Shown here piece by piece: positions 1-9,872 of a stretch of 64,000 bases of DNA (position 1 is its first letter; every line of letters starts with the position of its first letter). Source of the stretch: Chloroflexota bacterium (GTDB taxonomy: Bacteria > Chloroflexota > Dormibacteria > Dormibacterales > Dormibacteraceae); NCBI GenBank assembly GCA_005880795.1, contig VBGP01000007.1, forward strand, positions 60,067-124,066, written 5' to 3'. Under the pieces are notes generated by a model. It made no database searches and was not told the DNA's origin. It saw only the letters and a list, made by a program, of their open reading frames with translations. A program made the translations under genes and the position numbers.

Positions 1-371
1 CCGGAGCTTGTTTGCAGCAGGTCGGGAGTGCTCACCGCGTCGGCCGCCTGACTCAGGTTGGCGACTGCCAGGTCCTCCACCGGCAGCCGGCCGATCGACT
101 GCGGCGTTCCGTTTGGCGCCACGGTTGGAGCGCCCGAGGGCCTCACGGGATGAGCGGCCGGCAGGAAGCCCGTCGACGACTGCAGGCGTATGAAGACAAG
201 ACTCCCGACGATGATGACGGCGAGCACTGCCGCGACAAGCCCCACGAGACGCGGATGCGCCTCGGCTTCCGGCTCGCGCAAGCGGGCCTCGACCTTGCTC
301 TTCAGAGCCGCCGGGTAGTGGGCCTCGCCCACCGCGTCGCGCAACCTTTCACGGATCTCGGTCTCATTCAT
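1..371 (-). CDS. Partial one-TM protein downstream of ECF sigma factor (putative anti-sigma or partner protein), runs off left edge
   Basis: My translation of the minus strand from ATG at 371: MNETEIRERLRDAVGEAHYPAALKSKVEARLREPEAEAHPRLVGLVAAVLAVIIVGSLVFIRLQSS...; no stop before position 1; start overlaps the sigma factor stop (ATGA-type coupling). Missing from the ORF track because it is incomplete. Confidence 0.75.
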   Translation of the reverse strand, partial: MNETEIRERLRDAVGEAHYPAALKSKVEARLREPEAEAHPRLVGLVAAVLAVIIVGSLVFIRLQSSTGFLPAAHPVRPSGAPTVAPNGTPQSIGRLPVEDLAVANLSQAADAVSTPDLLQTSS

Positions 372-906
372 CGGCCAGCACCTCGGGGCTCAAGCGCAGT
401 CTCTCCAGCGCTCGGTACGTGCGCGATTTGGCGGCTTTCGTGCTGATCTTCATGACCTGGGCGACCTCGTCGAAGCTGAGATCGAGGTAGTAGCGCAGCA
501 TGACCACCAGGCGCTGGTCGTGCGGCAGGCGATCGAGCGCGCGACGCAAGTCGGCGTGGATCGCGTGGACTTCCGGCCGCACGGGGTCTCCGGCGTCGAT
601 GGCATCCGAGGTCTTGATCACCCAAAACCAGCGGCTGCGGCGCTGGCGGCGGCACTCGTTCGCGACGATGGCGAGCAGCCAGGGCTTCATCTCAGCATCC
701 CGCCGGAACCTTCCGAAATGACGCCATGCCTTGAACATCGCCTCCTGGACCGCGTCCTCCGCCTCGGTGTCGGAGCGCAGCATCGCCGCCGCCAGCCTGT
801 ACGCTGCCGGAAGGAGGGGCTCGACCAGGGCGACGAAAGCAGCCGCATCGCCACCGGTCGCCTCTTGTGTCGAGGCGGCTATCACTCCACCCGTACTATC
901 CCGCAC
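364..906 (-). CDS. ECF-type RNA polymerase sigma factor (sigma-70 family)
   Basis: Region 2 and 4 motifs: DTEAEDAVQEAMFKAWRHFGRFRRDAEMKPWLLAIVANECRRQRR and LPHDQRLVVMLRYYLDLSFDEVAQVMKISTKAAKSRTYRALERLR. Confidence 0.92.
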   Translation of the reverse strand: MRDSTGGVIAASTQEATGGDAAAFVALVEPLLPAAYRLAAAMLRSDTEAEDAVQEAMFKAWRHFGRFRRDAEMKPWLLAIVANECRRQRRSRWFWVIKTSDAIDAGDPVRPEVHAIHADLRRALDRLPHDQRLVVMLRYYLDLSFDEVAQVMKISTKAAKSRTYRALERLRLSPEVLADE

Positions 907-929
907 GCCTCCTGAAAGTCCCGGGCATC

Positions 930-1565
930 ATGATGATCCCGATGCCAGGCCTTACGACGATTCTCCTTTTCGCGCTCGCGACGTTCATCCTGACGGTCTC
1001 CCCAGGACCCGGCGTCCTCTACGTCACGGCACGAAGCCTCGCCCAGGGGCGCCGCGCAGGGTTCGCCTCGATGTTTGGAATCGAGGCGGGCGAGGTCGTG
1101 TGGATCGCGGCCGCCGCGACGGGCGTCGCCGCCGTGCTGGCCGCCTCGGTGTCGGCGCTGACGTTCTTGCGCTTTGCGGGCGCCGCCTACCTGATCTTTC
1201 TCGGCATCCAGCGGTGGCGCGACGCCGGTGCGTCCGACACACCGGAAGCGGCGGGCCTTGGCCGCATCTTCGCTCAGGGCTTCGTGACGCAGATTCTGAA
1301 CCCGAAGGTCGCCGTTTTCTTCGTCGCCTTCCTGCCGCAGTTTCTCAACCCTGCCCAAGCCATCGGGCCGCAGGTCGCGGTGCTCGGCGCCGTGTATATC
1401 GGAATCGCCATCGCGGTCGACGCGTCATACGTGATGAGCGCCGCGGCCCTCTCCAGGCGATTCATCGAAAGCGGGGCCGCTCGGAGGCGGACCGGCCGCA
1501 TCGCCGGCGCGAGCTACGTCGCGCTGGGCCTTGCGGCGGCTGCGACCGGGGTCAAGACGCCCTAG
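930..1565 (+). CDS. LysE family translocator
   Basis: MPGLTTILLFALATFILTVSPGPGVLYVTARSLAQGRRAGFASMFGIEAGEVVWIAAAATG, typical LysE/RhtB; ORF opens at 867 but an internal Met near 930 is the likelier start. Confidence 0.88.
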   Translation: MMIPMPGLTTILLFALATFILTVSPGPGVLYVTARSLAQGRRAGFASMFGIEAGEVVWIAAAATGVAAVLAASVSALTFLRFAGAAYLIFLGIQRWRDAGASDTPEAAGLGRIFAQGFVTQILNPKVAVFFVAFLPQFLNPAQAIGPQVAVLGAVYIGIAIAVDASYVMSAAALSRRFIESGAARRRTGRIAGASYVALGLAAAATGVKTP

Positions 1566-1608
1566 CGGGGACGCCTTCGGGGGCCGTTACGGCACACTTT
1601 GCGTTGCC

Positions 1609-2571
1609 TTGCGAACCCTGATCACCACGGCCGGCAGGCAGGAGTCGACCGCAACCGACGCGATCGTCCGATGCTTCAACGAGGCGCACGAGCTCGGGTT
1701 CTGGCTCGACATCGAGGCGCCGGACGAGGCCGACTTCCATCTTCTGGAGCAGACCTTCAAGTTCCACGCCCTGACCATCGAGGACATCAGGCACCAGGAC
1801 CAGCGGCCCAAGGTCGATGAGTACAGCGAGTACAACTTCACGGTGCTCTTCGTGGCGCAGTGGCAAGAGGAAGAGATCGTTCTCCGGGAGCACCACCTGT
1901 ATGTAGGCTCCCACTACCTGATCACCGTGCACAACGAGCCGTCGTCGCAGCTGACGGACCTTCAAGATCGAATCCATAAGAGTCCCGAGCTGACCCACGG
2001 TAAGCCGGCCTTCATCACGTACCTGGCCATCGACGCCCTGGTCGACGCGAACTTTCCCGTCCTCGACAAGCTCGACGACCTCGTCGACCAGCTCGAGGAC
2101 GACATTCTCCAGAAAGCATCGCCGAAGGCCCTCGGACGCATCTACAACCTGAAGCACACGGTCACCGAGCTCCGGATATTCCTGGGCGCCCAGCGGGACG
2201 TGTTTCAGCGCCTGATCACGCACGGCATCCACCTGCAGCAGGAGGACCTGACCCTTTACTACCGCGACGTCTACGACCACATCGTGCGGCAATACGAGAC
2301 CGTCGACTCGCTGCGCGACCTGCTCTCGAGTGCGATGGACGTCTACCTGTCGACGGTATCGAACCGCGTCAACGAGACGACGAAGGCGCTGACCGTGATC
2401 GCCAGCCTGTTTCTTCCGTTGAGCTTCCTCACCGGTTTCTATGGAATGAACTTCGTGTATCTGACCCAGGTGCTCGAGACCCCCTACTGGGCGTTCGCGG
2501 TCGGCGTGGCCACAATGCTGATCGCGACCGCGATCCAGCTCTGGCTGTTCCGGCGCCGCGGCTGGATCTAG
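1609..2571 (+). CDS. CorA-like magnesium/divalent cation transporter
   Basis: C-terminal signature LTVIASLFLPLSFLTGFYGMNF followed by final TM; TTG start at 1609 proposed because the upstream ORF extension overlaps lysE and is not conserved-looking. Confidence 0.88.
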   Translation: MRTLITTAGRQESTATDAIVRCFNEAHELGFWLDIEAPDEADFHLLEQTFKFHALTIEDIRHQDQRPKVDEYSEYNFTVLFVAQWQEEEIVLREHHLYVGSHYLITVHNEPSSQLTDLQDRIHKSPELTHGKPAFITYLAIDALVDANFPVLDKLDDLVDQLEDDILQKASPKALGRIYNLKHTVTELRIFLGAQRDVFQRLITHGIHLQQEDLTLYYRDVYDHIVRQYETVDSLRDLLSSAMDVYLSTVSNRVNETTKALTVIASLFLPLSFLTGFYGMNFVYLTQVLETPYWAFAVGVATMLIATAIQLWLFRRRGWI

Positions 2572-2574
2572 GAA

Positions 2575-3222
2575 GTGAGCGACTGCTGCTCGCCCAAGGG
2601 CTACAAATGGGTGTTCAGCGAGAAGAGCGCCCGCGCGGAGGCGAAGCGGTACCGGCGAAAAGGCCTCGATTCCACCTCGCGCCGGATCGTCGACTTTCTG
2701 AGGACGCAGGGCGTCGGAGGCAAGACGCTGCTAGAAATTGGTGGCGGGATCGGCGCGATCCAGATCGAGCTTTTGAAAGCGGGCGCGTCACGCGCGGTCA
2801 GCGTCGAGCTCACGCCGACCTATGAAGACGTGGCGATAGAACTGCTGCGTGAAGCCGGACTGGAGGACCGCGTCGAGCGCAAGGTGACGGACTTCGCCCA
2901 GGCCGCGGGCCAGGTGGGCAGCGCCGACATCGTGATCCTGAACCGGGTCATCTGCTGCTATCCCGACATGCCGCGTCTTGCGGGCGCGGCCGCCGACCAT
3001 GCGCGCCAGCTGCTGGTCATGAGCTTTCCGCGGCAGACGTGGTGGCTCAGCATCGGGCTCGGGATGGGCAACTTTGTGCTGAGGGTGCTGCGGCGGGAGT
3101 TCCACATCTTCCTGCATCCACCAAAGAAGATCGTCGCCACATCACGGCAGCACGGTCTCGAGCCGGTGCTCGACAAAGAAGGCGTGATTTGGGTGGTGGC
3201 CGCCCTCCGTCGCGTCGCTTAG
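2575..3222 (+). CDS. Class I SAM-dependent methyltransferase
   Basis: GKTLLEIGGGIGAIQIELLKAGASRAVSVELTPTYEDVA (motif I) and ADIVILNRVICCYPDM; GTG start. Confidence 0.82.
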   Translation: MSDCCSPKGYKWVFSEKSARAEAKRYRRKGLDSTSRRIVDFLRTQGVGGKTLLEIGGGIGAIQIELLKAGASRAVSVELTPTYEDVAIELLREAGLEDRVERKVTDFAQAAGQVGSADIVILNRVICCYPDMPRLAGAAADHARQLLVMSFPRQTWWLSIGLGMGNFVLRVLRREFHIFLHPPKKIVATSRQHGLEPVLDKEGVIWVVAALRRVA

Positions 3223-4463
3223 GCGCGTCTCAGGCCTGGAAGGACGCTCTCCCTCCAGAAGCTTTCGTCGTTCGGTATCGACCGACGTGCGACGGTCGGC
3301 GGCGGCTCCGACTTGAAGCCGGCGCCGGTGTCGAACAGCACCACGGAGTCCTCTCGGCCAACTCGGTCTGATTCCACAAGGACAACAAGACCGGCCGCGG
3401 CTGCGGCCGTCTCGAGGCTGACGTAGCCAAGGCCAAGCGAACCCATCCGCCGCTGCATGTCGAGCATGTCTGACTCCGGCACGGCAACGGCCGCGCCACC
3501 CGACTCGCGAATGGCGTCCAGGATCAGGAAGTCCCCGACCGCGCCCGGGACGCGGAGGCCCGCGGCCGCCGTGGAGGCGTTGTCCCAGCTTCTCGCAAAG
3601 CGCGAGCCTTCCTGAAAGGCCCGGACGATCGGCGCGCAGCCCTCGGCCTGGACGCAGAACATCCGCGGGCGCTCACGCCCGATGAGACCCATCGATTCGA
3701 GCTCGGCGAAGGCCTTCCACATGCCCACCACGCCGGTGCCGCCGCCGGTCGGGTACACGATCGCGTCCGGCAGGTGCCAGTCGAATTGCTCGGCGATCTC
3801 CAGGCCCATCGTCTTCTTGCCTTCAACCCGGTACGGCTCCTTCAGCGTGCTGAGGTCGAACGCCGCGGTCTCCTCGGCGATGAGCCGGGCCAGCCTGCCG
3901 CAGTCGGAGATCAGGCCCTCGAGGAGCAGCAGTTCCGCTCCCGTCGCGAGCACCTCGACCTGGTTGGCGGCGGGAGAGTCGGAAGGCATGACGACCGTCG
4001 CGCGGACGCCGGCCGCGGCGGCGTAAGCGGCCAGCGCGCCGCCCGCGTTGCCGGCAGATGGTGCCACCAGGTGGTTCGCGCCGAGCTCGACCGCCCGGCT
4101 GACCGCGACCGCCATGCCTCGGGCTTTGAACGAACCGGTCGGGTTGAGGCTCTCGCGTTTCACCCCAAGATTCGAGAGACCGAGCGAGGCGCCGAGTCGA
4201 GGCGCTGGCTGCAGTGGAATGTCGCCCTCTCCGAGGTAGGCGATGTGCTCCCAGCGCTGAACCGGCAGCAGCTCGCGCCATCGCCACAAGCCGCCCGACC
4301 GGCGAGTCGCGACCGACTCGCGGGTCAGCGTCCGAGCCGCACGATCGAGGTCGTAACGCGCGAGCAGCGGGCGCTGGTCGGCCGGGTCGAGCCCAATCAG
4401 CCGGCCAGCGTCATACCGAGCACCGGAAAGGCCACCCTCGAGGTGGCTGAGCGTCGATCCGGT
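3219..4463 (-). CDS. thrC: Threonine synthase-like PLP enzyme
   Basis: PLP lysine motif NPTGSFKARGMAVAVSRAVELG, APSAGNAGGALAAYA, YPTGGGTGVVGMWKAF; the ORF extension to 4715 overlaps the neighbouring hydrolase and is spurious; exact start uncertain. Confidence 0.82.
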   Translation of the reverse strand, partial: TGSTLSHLEGGLSGARYDAGRLIGLDPADQRPLLARYDLDRAARTLTRESVATRRSGGLWRWRELLPVQRWEHIAYLGEGDIPLQPAPRLGASLGLSNLGVKRESLNPTGSFKARGMAVAVSRAVELGANHLVAPSAGNAGGALAAYAAAAGVRATVVMPSDSPAANQVEVLATGAELLLLEGLISDCGRLARLIAEETAAFDLSTLKEPYRVEGKKTMGLEIAEQFDWHLPDAIVYPTGGGTGVVGMWKAFAELESMGLIGRERPRMFCVQAEGCAPIVRAFQEGSRFARSWDNASTAAAGLRVPGAVGDFLILDAIRESGGAAVAVPESDMLDMQRRMGSLGLGYVSLETAAAAAGLVVLVESDRVGREDSVVLFDTGAGFKSEPPPTVARRSIPNDESFWRESVLPGLRRA

Positions 4464-4474
4464 GCTTCCTTCGC

Positions 4475-5338
4475 TCAGGCGAAACGCTGGACGAAGGCGA
4501 GCGCCGTTTCCGCGACCTCTTTCCAGCCACTGTCGATCGTCAGCGCGTGGCCGCGTCCCGCAATCTTCGTGATCTCGGTCACGCCTGGGTTGCGTTTCTG
4601 GCGCTTGTACGAGGCGTTGGCGATCGCCCACGGAACGGTGTTGTCCTTGTCCCCGTCGATGATCAGCAGCGGCCCGCGGTCGGGATTTATCGTGTTGACC
4701 TTCGCCTCGGTCCATGGGTTCAGGTTGGCGGTCGCCGCCTGGAACAGCGGAGCGCCTGACGCCGGGACGGCAAACTCCTCATAGAGCTGCTTGGCCTCGT
4801 CCTCGCTGACAGCGTTCGCGAATGCGAACCGAAACTGGTCATACGTGAGCGGGATGGCCTTGCTCCGGTTGGCCGGATTCGACAGGACCGGCGAAGAGGC
4901 TTTCAGCGCGGAGATCGGAAGTGGCAGCACGCCGCGGAACGGCGCTGGGTCGATCGCCACCGACACGGCGGCAAGGCCGCGTCCCGCGAGGATCTGCGTC
5001 AGCAAGCCGCCGAAAGAGTGCCCGATGATGGCCGGCTTCTGGTTCAGGCCACGGATGACCCCCGCGAAGTGATCGGCGACCTGGCCGACGGTCTTGCCTG
5101 CGAAAACCTCCGGGTGCGCCTTCGCGTCGGCGACCGTTTCGGGATCGTCAGGCCATCCGGGCTTGACGGCGCTGTAGCCGGATTCCTCGAACAGGGTGGC
5201 CCAGCGATCCCAGCTGCTTGGGAGGAGCCATAGCCCGTGAATGAAAACCACCGGCTTCCGTCCCGAAGTGTTTGCGCGCTCGACCTGGTCGGACTCGTGC
5301 TGGGTGATGCCGGTAGCGTCGGCGGTCGTCATGGTCAT
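4475..5338 (-). CDS. Alpha/beta hydrolase
   Basis: KPVVFIHGLWLLPSSWDRW, nucleophile elbow IGHSFGGLL, LLIIDGDKDNTVP. Confidence 0.88.
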   Translation of the reverse strand: MTMTTADATGITQHESDQVERANTSGRKPVVFIHGLWLLPSSWDRWATLFEESGYSAVKPGWPDDPETVADAKAHPEVFAGKTVGQVADHFAGVIRGLNQKPAIIGHSFGGLLTQILAGRGLAAVSVAIDPAPFRGVLPLPISALKASSPVLSNPANRSKAIPLTYDQFRFAFANAVSEDEAKQLYEEFAVPASGAPLFQAATANLNPWTEAKVNTINPDRGPLLIIDGDKDNTVPWAIANASYKRQKRNPGVTEITKIAGRGHALTIDSGWKEVAETALAFVQRFA

Positions 5339-5446
5339 GGTGTCTCCCTTGTCCGCGTGAATCCCACCCGCTCGCGACTACCGCGCTGGACGTATGGTAC
5401 GCGCCCAAATGGCGCCGCCAACTTGGGCTGATGTAGCCTCACCGAA

Positions 5447-6793
5447 ATGACCGTCGATCCTGAGGCGACCTATCGCAAGACAACCCCTGGCTCGCGTGCC
5501 CTTCATGAGAGAGCGGCGGCCGTGATGCCGGGCGGGACCACCCGCACGACGACCTACTTCGACCCCTATCCCCTGTTCATCGAGCGCGGCGAGGGCTGCC
5601 TTTTATGGGATGTCGACGGGACCCAACGCATCGACATGCTCGGCAACTACACGGCCATGATCCTCGGCCACGCCCACCCGAAGGTCGTGGAAGCGATCCA
5701 GCGCCAGGCGGCCCGCGGCACCGGTTTCGCCGCCGCCAATCCTGTCGAGGTGCAGCTGGCGGCGTTGCTCTGCGAGCGGGTCCCGAGCCTCGCTGCGGTC
5801 CGGTTCTGCAATTCGGGCACCGAGGCAACGATGTTCGCGATGCGGCTGGCCCGCGCTTTCACGGGCCGGCCCAAGATCGCGCGCATCGAGGGCGGCTATC
5901 ACGGCACACATGACTACGCCGAGGTCAGCACCCATCCCGCGCTGTCCGAAGCAGGTCCGCCCGAGGCGCCGATCGCACGGCCGGACTCGAAGGGCACGCC
6001 CGCCTGGGTGCTCGAAAACACGGTCGTGCTCCCCTTCAATAACGCCGACGCTGCCGAGGCGATCATCCGTCGGGAGGGCACAGAGCTGGCCGCGGTCATC
6101 CTGGAGCCGATCATCGGAGCGGGTGGCGTCATCCCCGCTTCTGTCGACTTCCTGAGGCGACTGAGGACGCTGACCACGGAGCTTGGCATCCTGCTGATCT
6201 TCGACGAGGTGATCTCCTTGCGTGTCGCGCCGGGCGGCGCGCAGCAGATGTATGGCATCACACCCGACCTAACCACGATGGGCAAGATCATCGGCGGCGG
6301 CCTGCCTGTCGCGGCCTTCGGCGGCCGCGGCGATGTGATGGAGCTTCTCGATCCGCGCCGCGATGGGAACATCGCCCAGGGTGGAACGTACAACGGCAAT
6401 CCACTTGGAATGGCGGCCGGTCTCGCGACGATGACGGAGCTCACACCCGACGTCTATGACGACCTCAATCGCAAAGGCGAGCGCGTCGCCGAGCTCCTCG
6501 CCGAGGTGTTCGCCTCGCACAAGGTCCCGGTGCAAGTGAATTCGGCCGGCTCGATGTTCGCGCTGCATTTCACGGACCGGCCGGTGGTCGACTACAGAGG
6601 CGTTGCCGGCGCGAACAAAAAGCGGACCCGAGATTTCTTCCTTGGGCTTGTGAACCACGGGGTGCTCATGGCGCCGCGTGGGATGGGTGCGCTTTCGACG
6701 CCGATGGCCGAGCATGACATCCAGCATTTCATCGACGCCGTCGACACGGTCGTCGCCGAGGAGCGCCCGCGCTGGGAAGAGGACTCGGCATAG
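5447..6793 (+). CDS. Class-III aminotransferase (glutamate-1-semialdehyde 2,1-aminomutase-like)
   Basis: VMPGGTTRTTTYFDPYPLFIERGEGCLLWDVDGTQRID; FCNSGTEATMFAMRLARAFTGRPKIARIEGGYHG; IFDEVISLRVAPGGAQ; TTMGKIIGGGLPVAAFGG. Confidence 0.87.
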   Translation: MTVDPEATYRKTTPGSRALHERAAAVMPGGTTRTTTYFDPYPLFIERGEGCLLWDVDGTQRIDMLGNYTAMILGHAHPKVVEAIQRQAARGTGFAAANPVEVQLAALLCERVPSLAAVRFCNSGTEATMFAMRLARAFTGRPKIARIEGGYHGTHDYAEVSTHPALSEAGPPEAPIARPDSKGTPAWVLENTVVLPFNNADAAEAIIRREGTELAAVILEPIIGAGGVIPASVDFLRRLRTLTTELGILLIFDEVISLRVAPGGAQQMYGITPDLTTMGKIIGGGLPVAAFGGRGDVMELLDPRRDGNIAQGGTYNGNPLGMAAGLATMTELTPDVYDDLNRKGERVAELLAEVFASHKVPVQVNSAGSMFALHFTDRPVVDYRGVAGANKKRTRDFFLGLVNHGVLMAPRGMGALSTPMAEHDIQHFIDAVDTVVAEERPRWEEDSA

Positions 6794-6797
6794 CCGG

Positions 6798-7853
6798 ATG
6801 ACCGTCCGGCGCGTGGTACCCCTGTTGCTCATAGCTGCTGTGCTGGCCGGGTGTTCGGCCGCTTCGACCACCCCGCCCTCGCCAACACCCGCCTCCCCTT
6901 CGGCATCCGGCCTGACGCTCGACGAGGAGATCGGCCGCGTGATGATGGTCGGGTTCGAAGGCCCGCTGACGGACTCGGTCCTCGCGGACTGGAAGCAGCG
7001 CCAGTTCGGCGGTCTCCTGATCGTCAATCTCAACCACAACGCCTCGTCCGACGCCGGGATGAGCACGCTGATCGCCGCGCTCCGCGGCGCCTCACGCCAC
7101 CGGCTGATTGCCGCCACAGACCAGGAAGGCGGAGCCGTCTGCCTCGCCGCGGCTTCCGTTCCGTGCACGCCCATGCCGGTCGGCGAATCGGACACGACGC
7201 GTATGGCGGGCGCGCTGCGCGCACTCGGTTTCGACCTCGACCTCGGTCCGGTGTCAGACGTCTGCTCCGGCCCATCTTCAGTCATGTGGGGGCGGTGCTT
7301 TGGTACGACGCCGGACGCCGTCGCTCCGGCGGTTGGCGCGGTGGTCGATGGAATCCACGCCGCGCACATGCTTTCAGCGGCCAAGCATTTCCCGGGCCAT
7401 GGCAACACCACGGTGAGCTCGGAGACGACACTGCCCCGCATTGACGAAAGTCTTGACACCCTTCTCTCGCGCGACTTTCCGCCATTCGAGACCGCCATCG
7501 CACACAGCACGGACTTCGTTCTGCTCGGCCACCTTTTCTACCCGGCGCTTGATGCCAGGCGGTCGGCAGACCTGTCTCCGAACACCATGAATTTTCTGCG
7601 TGCCGACCTCCGCTTCCACGGCGCGATCCTCTCCGACGACATGGAGATGGGCGCGATTACCGCGAGCACGCCGACGCCTGAAGCCGCGGTCGAGTTCCTG
7701 ATGGCCGGGGGCGACATGGTCATGGTCGCGCATCACCTGACGGTCGCCAACGCGACGTTCGACGCGATCAAGGCGGCCGTCGAGTCGGGCCGGTTGCCAC
7801 GCTCGCGACTCGACGACGCCGCGAACATCCTTGCGGACCTTGCCCCTACGTAG
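6798..7853 (+). CDS. Lipoprotein GH3 family beta-N-acetylhexosaminidase-like (NagZ-like)
   Basis: Lipobox LIAAVLAGCSAAS; DQEGGAVCL, SAAKHFPGHGNTTVSSETTLPRID, AILSDDMEMGAI; true ATG at 6798. Confidence 0.88.
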   Translation: MTVRRVVPLLLIAAVLAGCSAASTTPPSPTPASPSASGLTLDEEIGRVMMVGFEGPLTDSVLADWKQRQFGGLLIVNLNHNASSDAGMSTLIAALRGASRHRLIAATDQEGGAVCLAAASVPCTPMPVGESDTTRMAGALRALGFDLDLGPVSDVCSGPSSVMWGRCFGTTPDAVAPAVGAVVDGIHAAHMLSAAKHFPGHGNTTVSSETTLPRIDESLDTLLSRDFPPFETAIAHSTDFVLLGHLFYPALDARRSADLSPNTMNFLRADLRFHGAILSDDMEMGAITASTPTPEAAVEFLMAGGDMVMVAHHLTVANATFDAIKAAVESGRLPRSRLDDAANILADLAPT

Positions 7854-7884
7854 CCTCATCCTCCGGCGCAATACTTTGCAGTCA

Positions 7885-9570
7885 ATGATCTCGCGGCGGC
7901 TGGCGGTGGCAAGAGGCGACGAGCCCGCCGACCTCGTGCTCACCGGCGGCAAGGTGTTCTCGGTGTTCACGCGCGAATGGATCGACGCGGACGTCGCGAT
8001 CGCCGACGGATTCGTGGCGGGTCTTGGGACCTATCGCGGGCGCCAGCAGGTGGACGCGCGCGGCGCATTTGTCGTGCCCGGGTTCATCGACGCCCACGTT
8101 CACATCGAGTCCTCCAAGCTCATGGTCGACCAGTTCTCACGCGCCGTGCTGCCCCACGGCACCACCGCGGTCGTGGCCGATCCGCACGAGATCGCCAACG
8201 TCTTGGGCACCGACGGCGTGCACTGGCTGCTCGACGCATGTGATCGCGTCCCGCTGGATATCTTCGTCATGGCGCCTTCCACCGTTCCGGCATCGCCGCT
8301 CGAGTCACCGCGCCGCGGGTTCACTGAGGGCGACCTGGCAGGACTTCTGCGGCGCCACCGGACGATCGGGGTGGCCGAGATGATGAACTTTCCCGGCGTC
8401 ATCGCCGGGCTGCGAAGTGAGCTCGCCAAGCTGGACACCGGACTCACCACGCACGTCGACGGCCATGCACCCGGGGTGCGCGGGCATCAGCTCAACGCTT
8501 ACGTCGCGGCCGGCATCGCCTCCGACCACGAGTGCTCCACCTACGCCGAAGCGCTGGAAAAACGGCGGCTGGGAATGTGGATCATGCTCCGTGAGGGATC
8601 GGCGGCTCGCAACCTCGTCGACCTGCTTCCGCTGGTCCTCGAGCACGGGCCCGAGCGATGCATGTTCTGCACCGATGACAGGGAGCCTGTTTTCCTCGTC
8701 GACGAGGGGCACATCGACCAGATGCTGCGCGTCGCGGTGGCACACGGCGTTCGTCCTGAGGACGCGCTCGTGATGGCAACCCTGCACCCGGCGCAGTACC
8801 ACGGCCTTTCCCACCTCGGCGCGATCGCACCCGGGTATCAGGCCGACGTCGTGGTGCTGGAGGATCTCATCAGCTTCAAGCCGCGGATGGTGCTCAAACG
8901 CGGTGCGGAGCCCATGCATCAGCCGATCGAGATCCCCGAATGGGTACGGCAGACGGTGAACATCGGCTCTCTTGCCGAAACCAGCTTTGCGGTACGCGGC
9001 CCGGCCCGGCACATCCGCGTGATGCGAGTTGTCCCGGGCCAGCTCGTGACCGGCAGCGAGATCGTGGCCCCAACGGCTCAGGATGGACTTCTGGTCGCCG
9101 ATCCCGCTCGCGACCTGGTCAAGATCGCGGTCGTCGAACGCCATCACGCGACCGGTCGGGTCGGCGTCGGGTTCGCCACCAACGTCGGGTTGAGGAAAGG
9201 CGCGTTTGCATCGACCGTCGCGCACGACGCACACAACATCGTGGTGCTCGGCGTGGACGATGCGGACATGCTGCTGTGCGTGCGCACGCTCGCCCGGCTG
9301 GGTGGCGGAATCGTCGTGGTCGAAGGTGGCGAGGTGAGGGGCGACCTGGCGCTGCCGGTCGCCGGCCTGATGAGCGACGCGCCGCTCGCCGCTGTGCACG
9401 AGCAGATGCTCGGCATGGAAAAGGTCCTTCGCCACAACGGCGTGACGTGGGAGGCGCCGTTCATGTGCCTTAGCTTTCTCGCCCTCTCCGTGATCCCGGA
9501 GCTGAAGATCACCGATCGGGGGCTGGTGGACGTCAACCGGTTCGAGCTCGTGCCGCTCCAGGTCGATTAG
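7885..9570 (+). CDS. ade: Adenine deaminase
   Basis: GKVFSVFTREWIDADVAIADGFVAGLG; VPGFIDAHVHIESSKL; VADPHEIANVLG; TDDREPVFLVDEGHIDQMLR; C-terminal FMCLSFLALSVIPELKITDRGLVDVNRFELVPL; start uncertain (7831-7885). Confidence 0.92.
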   Translation: MISRRLAVARGDEPADLVLTGGKVFSVFTREWIDADVAIADGFVAGLGTYRGRQQVDARGAFVVPGFIDAHVHIESSKLMVDQFSRAVLPHGTTAVVADPHEIANVLGTDGVHWLLDACDRVPLDIFVMAPSTVPASPLESPRRGFTEGDLAGLLRRHRTIGVAEMMNFPGVIAGLRSELAKLDTGLTTHVDGHAPGVRGHQLNAYVAAGIASDHECSTYAEALEKRRLGMWIMLREGSAARNLVDLLPLVLEHGPERCMFCTDDREPVFLVDEGHIDQMLRVAVAHGVRPEDALVMATLHPAQYHGLSHLGAIAPGYQADVVVLEDLISFKPRMVLKRGAEPMHQPIEIPEWVRQTVNIGSLAETSFAVRGPARHIRVMRVVPGQLVTGSEIVAPTAQDGLLVADPARDLVKIAVVERHHATGRVGVGFATNVGLRKGAFASTVAHDAHNIVVLGVDDADMLLCVRTLARLGGGIVVVEGGEVRGDLALPVAGLMSDAPLAAVHEQMLGMEKVLRHNGVTWEAPFMCLSFLALSVIPELKITDRGLVDVNRFELVPLQVD

Positions 9571-9872
9571 TGGCGCGCTACGTCGTCCGGGTGAAACGTG
9601 GTGGGCCGTGGGACTTCACGCGCGACATGCGCGAGCAGCGAGGCTGGGATGACCACGCCCGCTACATGGACCGGCTGTTCGAGGAGGGCTTTGTGCTGCA
9701 GGTAGGCCCGCTCGAGGGCGAGCGCGAGACCTTGTGGATCGTCGAGGCGGAGTCCGAGGCCGACATCCGCCGGCGCATGGCTGAAGACCCATGGTCGGCA
9801 AGCGGCATGCTGCGGCCAGTTCGAATCGAGCGTTGGACGCTCGTCATGGACGCCTTCCGGCCCGGCCCCTAG
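9570..9872 (+). CDS. YCII-related domain protein
   Basis: RGGPWDFTRDMREQRGWDDHARYMDRLFEEGFVLQVGPLEGERETLWIVEAESEADIRRRMAEDPW; GTG start overlaps ade stop. Confidence 0.72.
   Translation: MARYVVRVKRGGPWDFTRDMREQRGWDDHARYMDRLFEEGFVLQVGPLEGERETLWIVEAESEADIRRRMAEDPWSASGMLRPVRIERWTLVMDAFRPGP

Noticed and set aside
3774-4784. 336-aa plus-strand ORF
   Set aside because: Antisense shadow of threonine synthase and the alpha/beta hydrolase; Arg/Gly-rich low-information translation typical of high-GC opposite frames.
6269-7510. 413-aa minus-strand ORF
   Set aside because: Antisense to the aminotransferase and GH3 genes, no domain features.
8305-9435. 376-aa minus-strand ORF
   Set aside because: Antisense to adenine deaminase; His/Asp/Arg-rich shadow composition.
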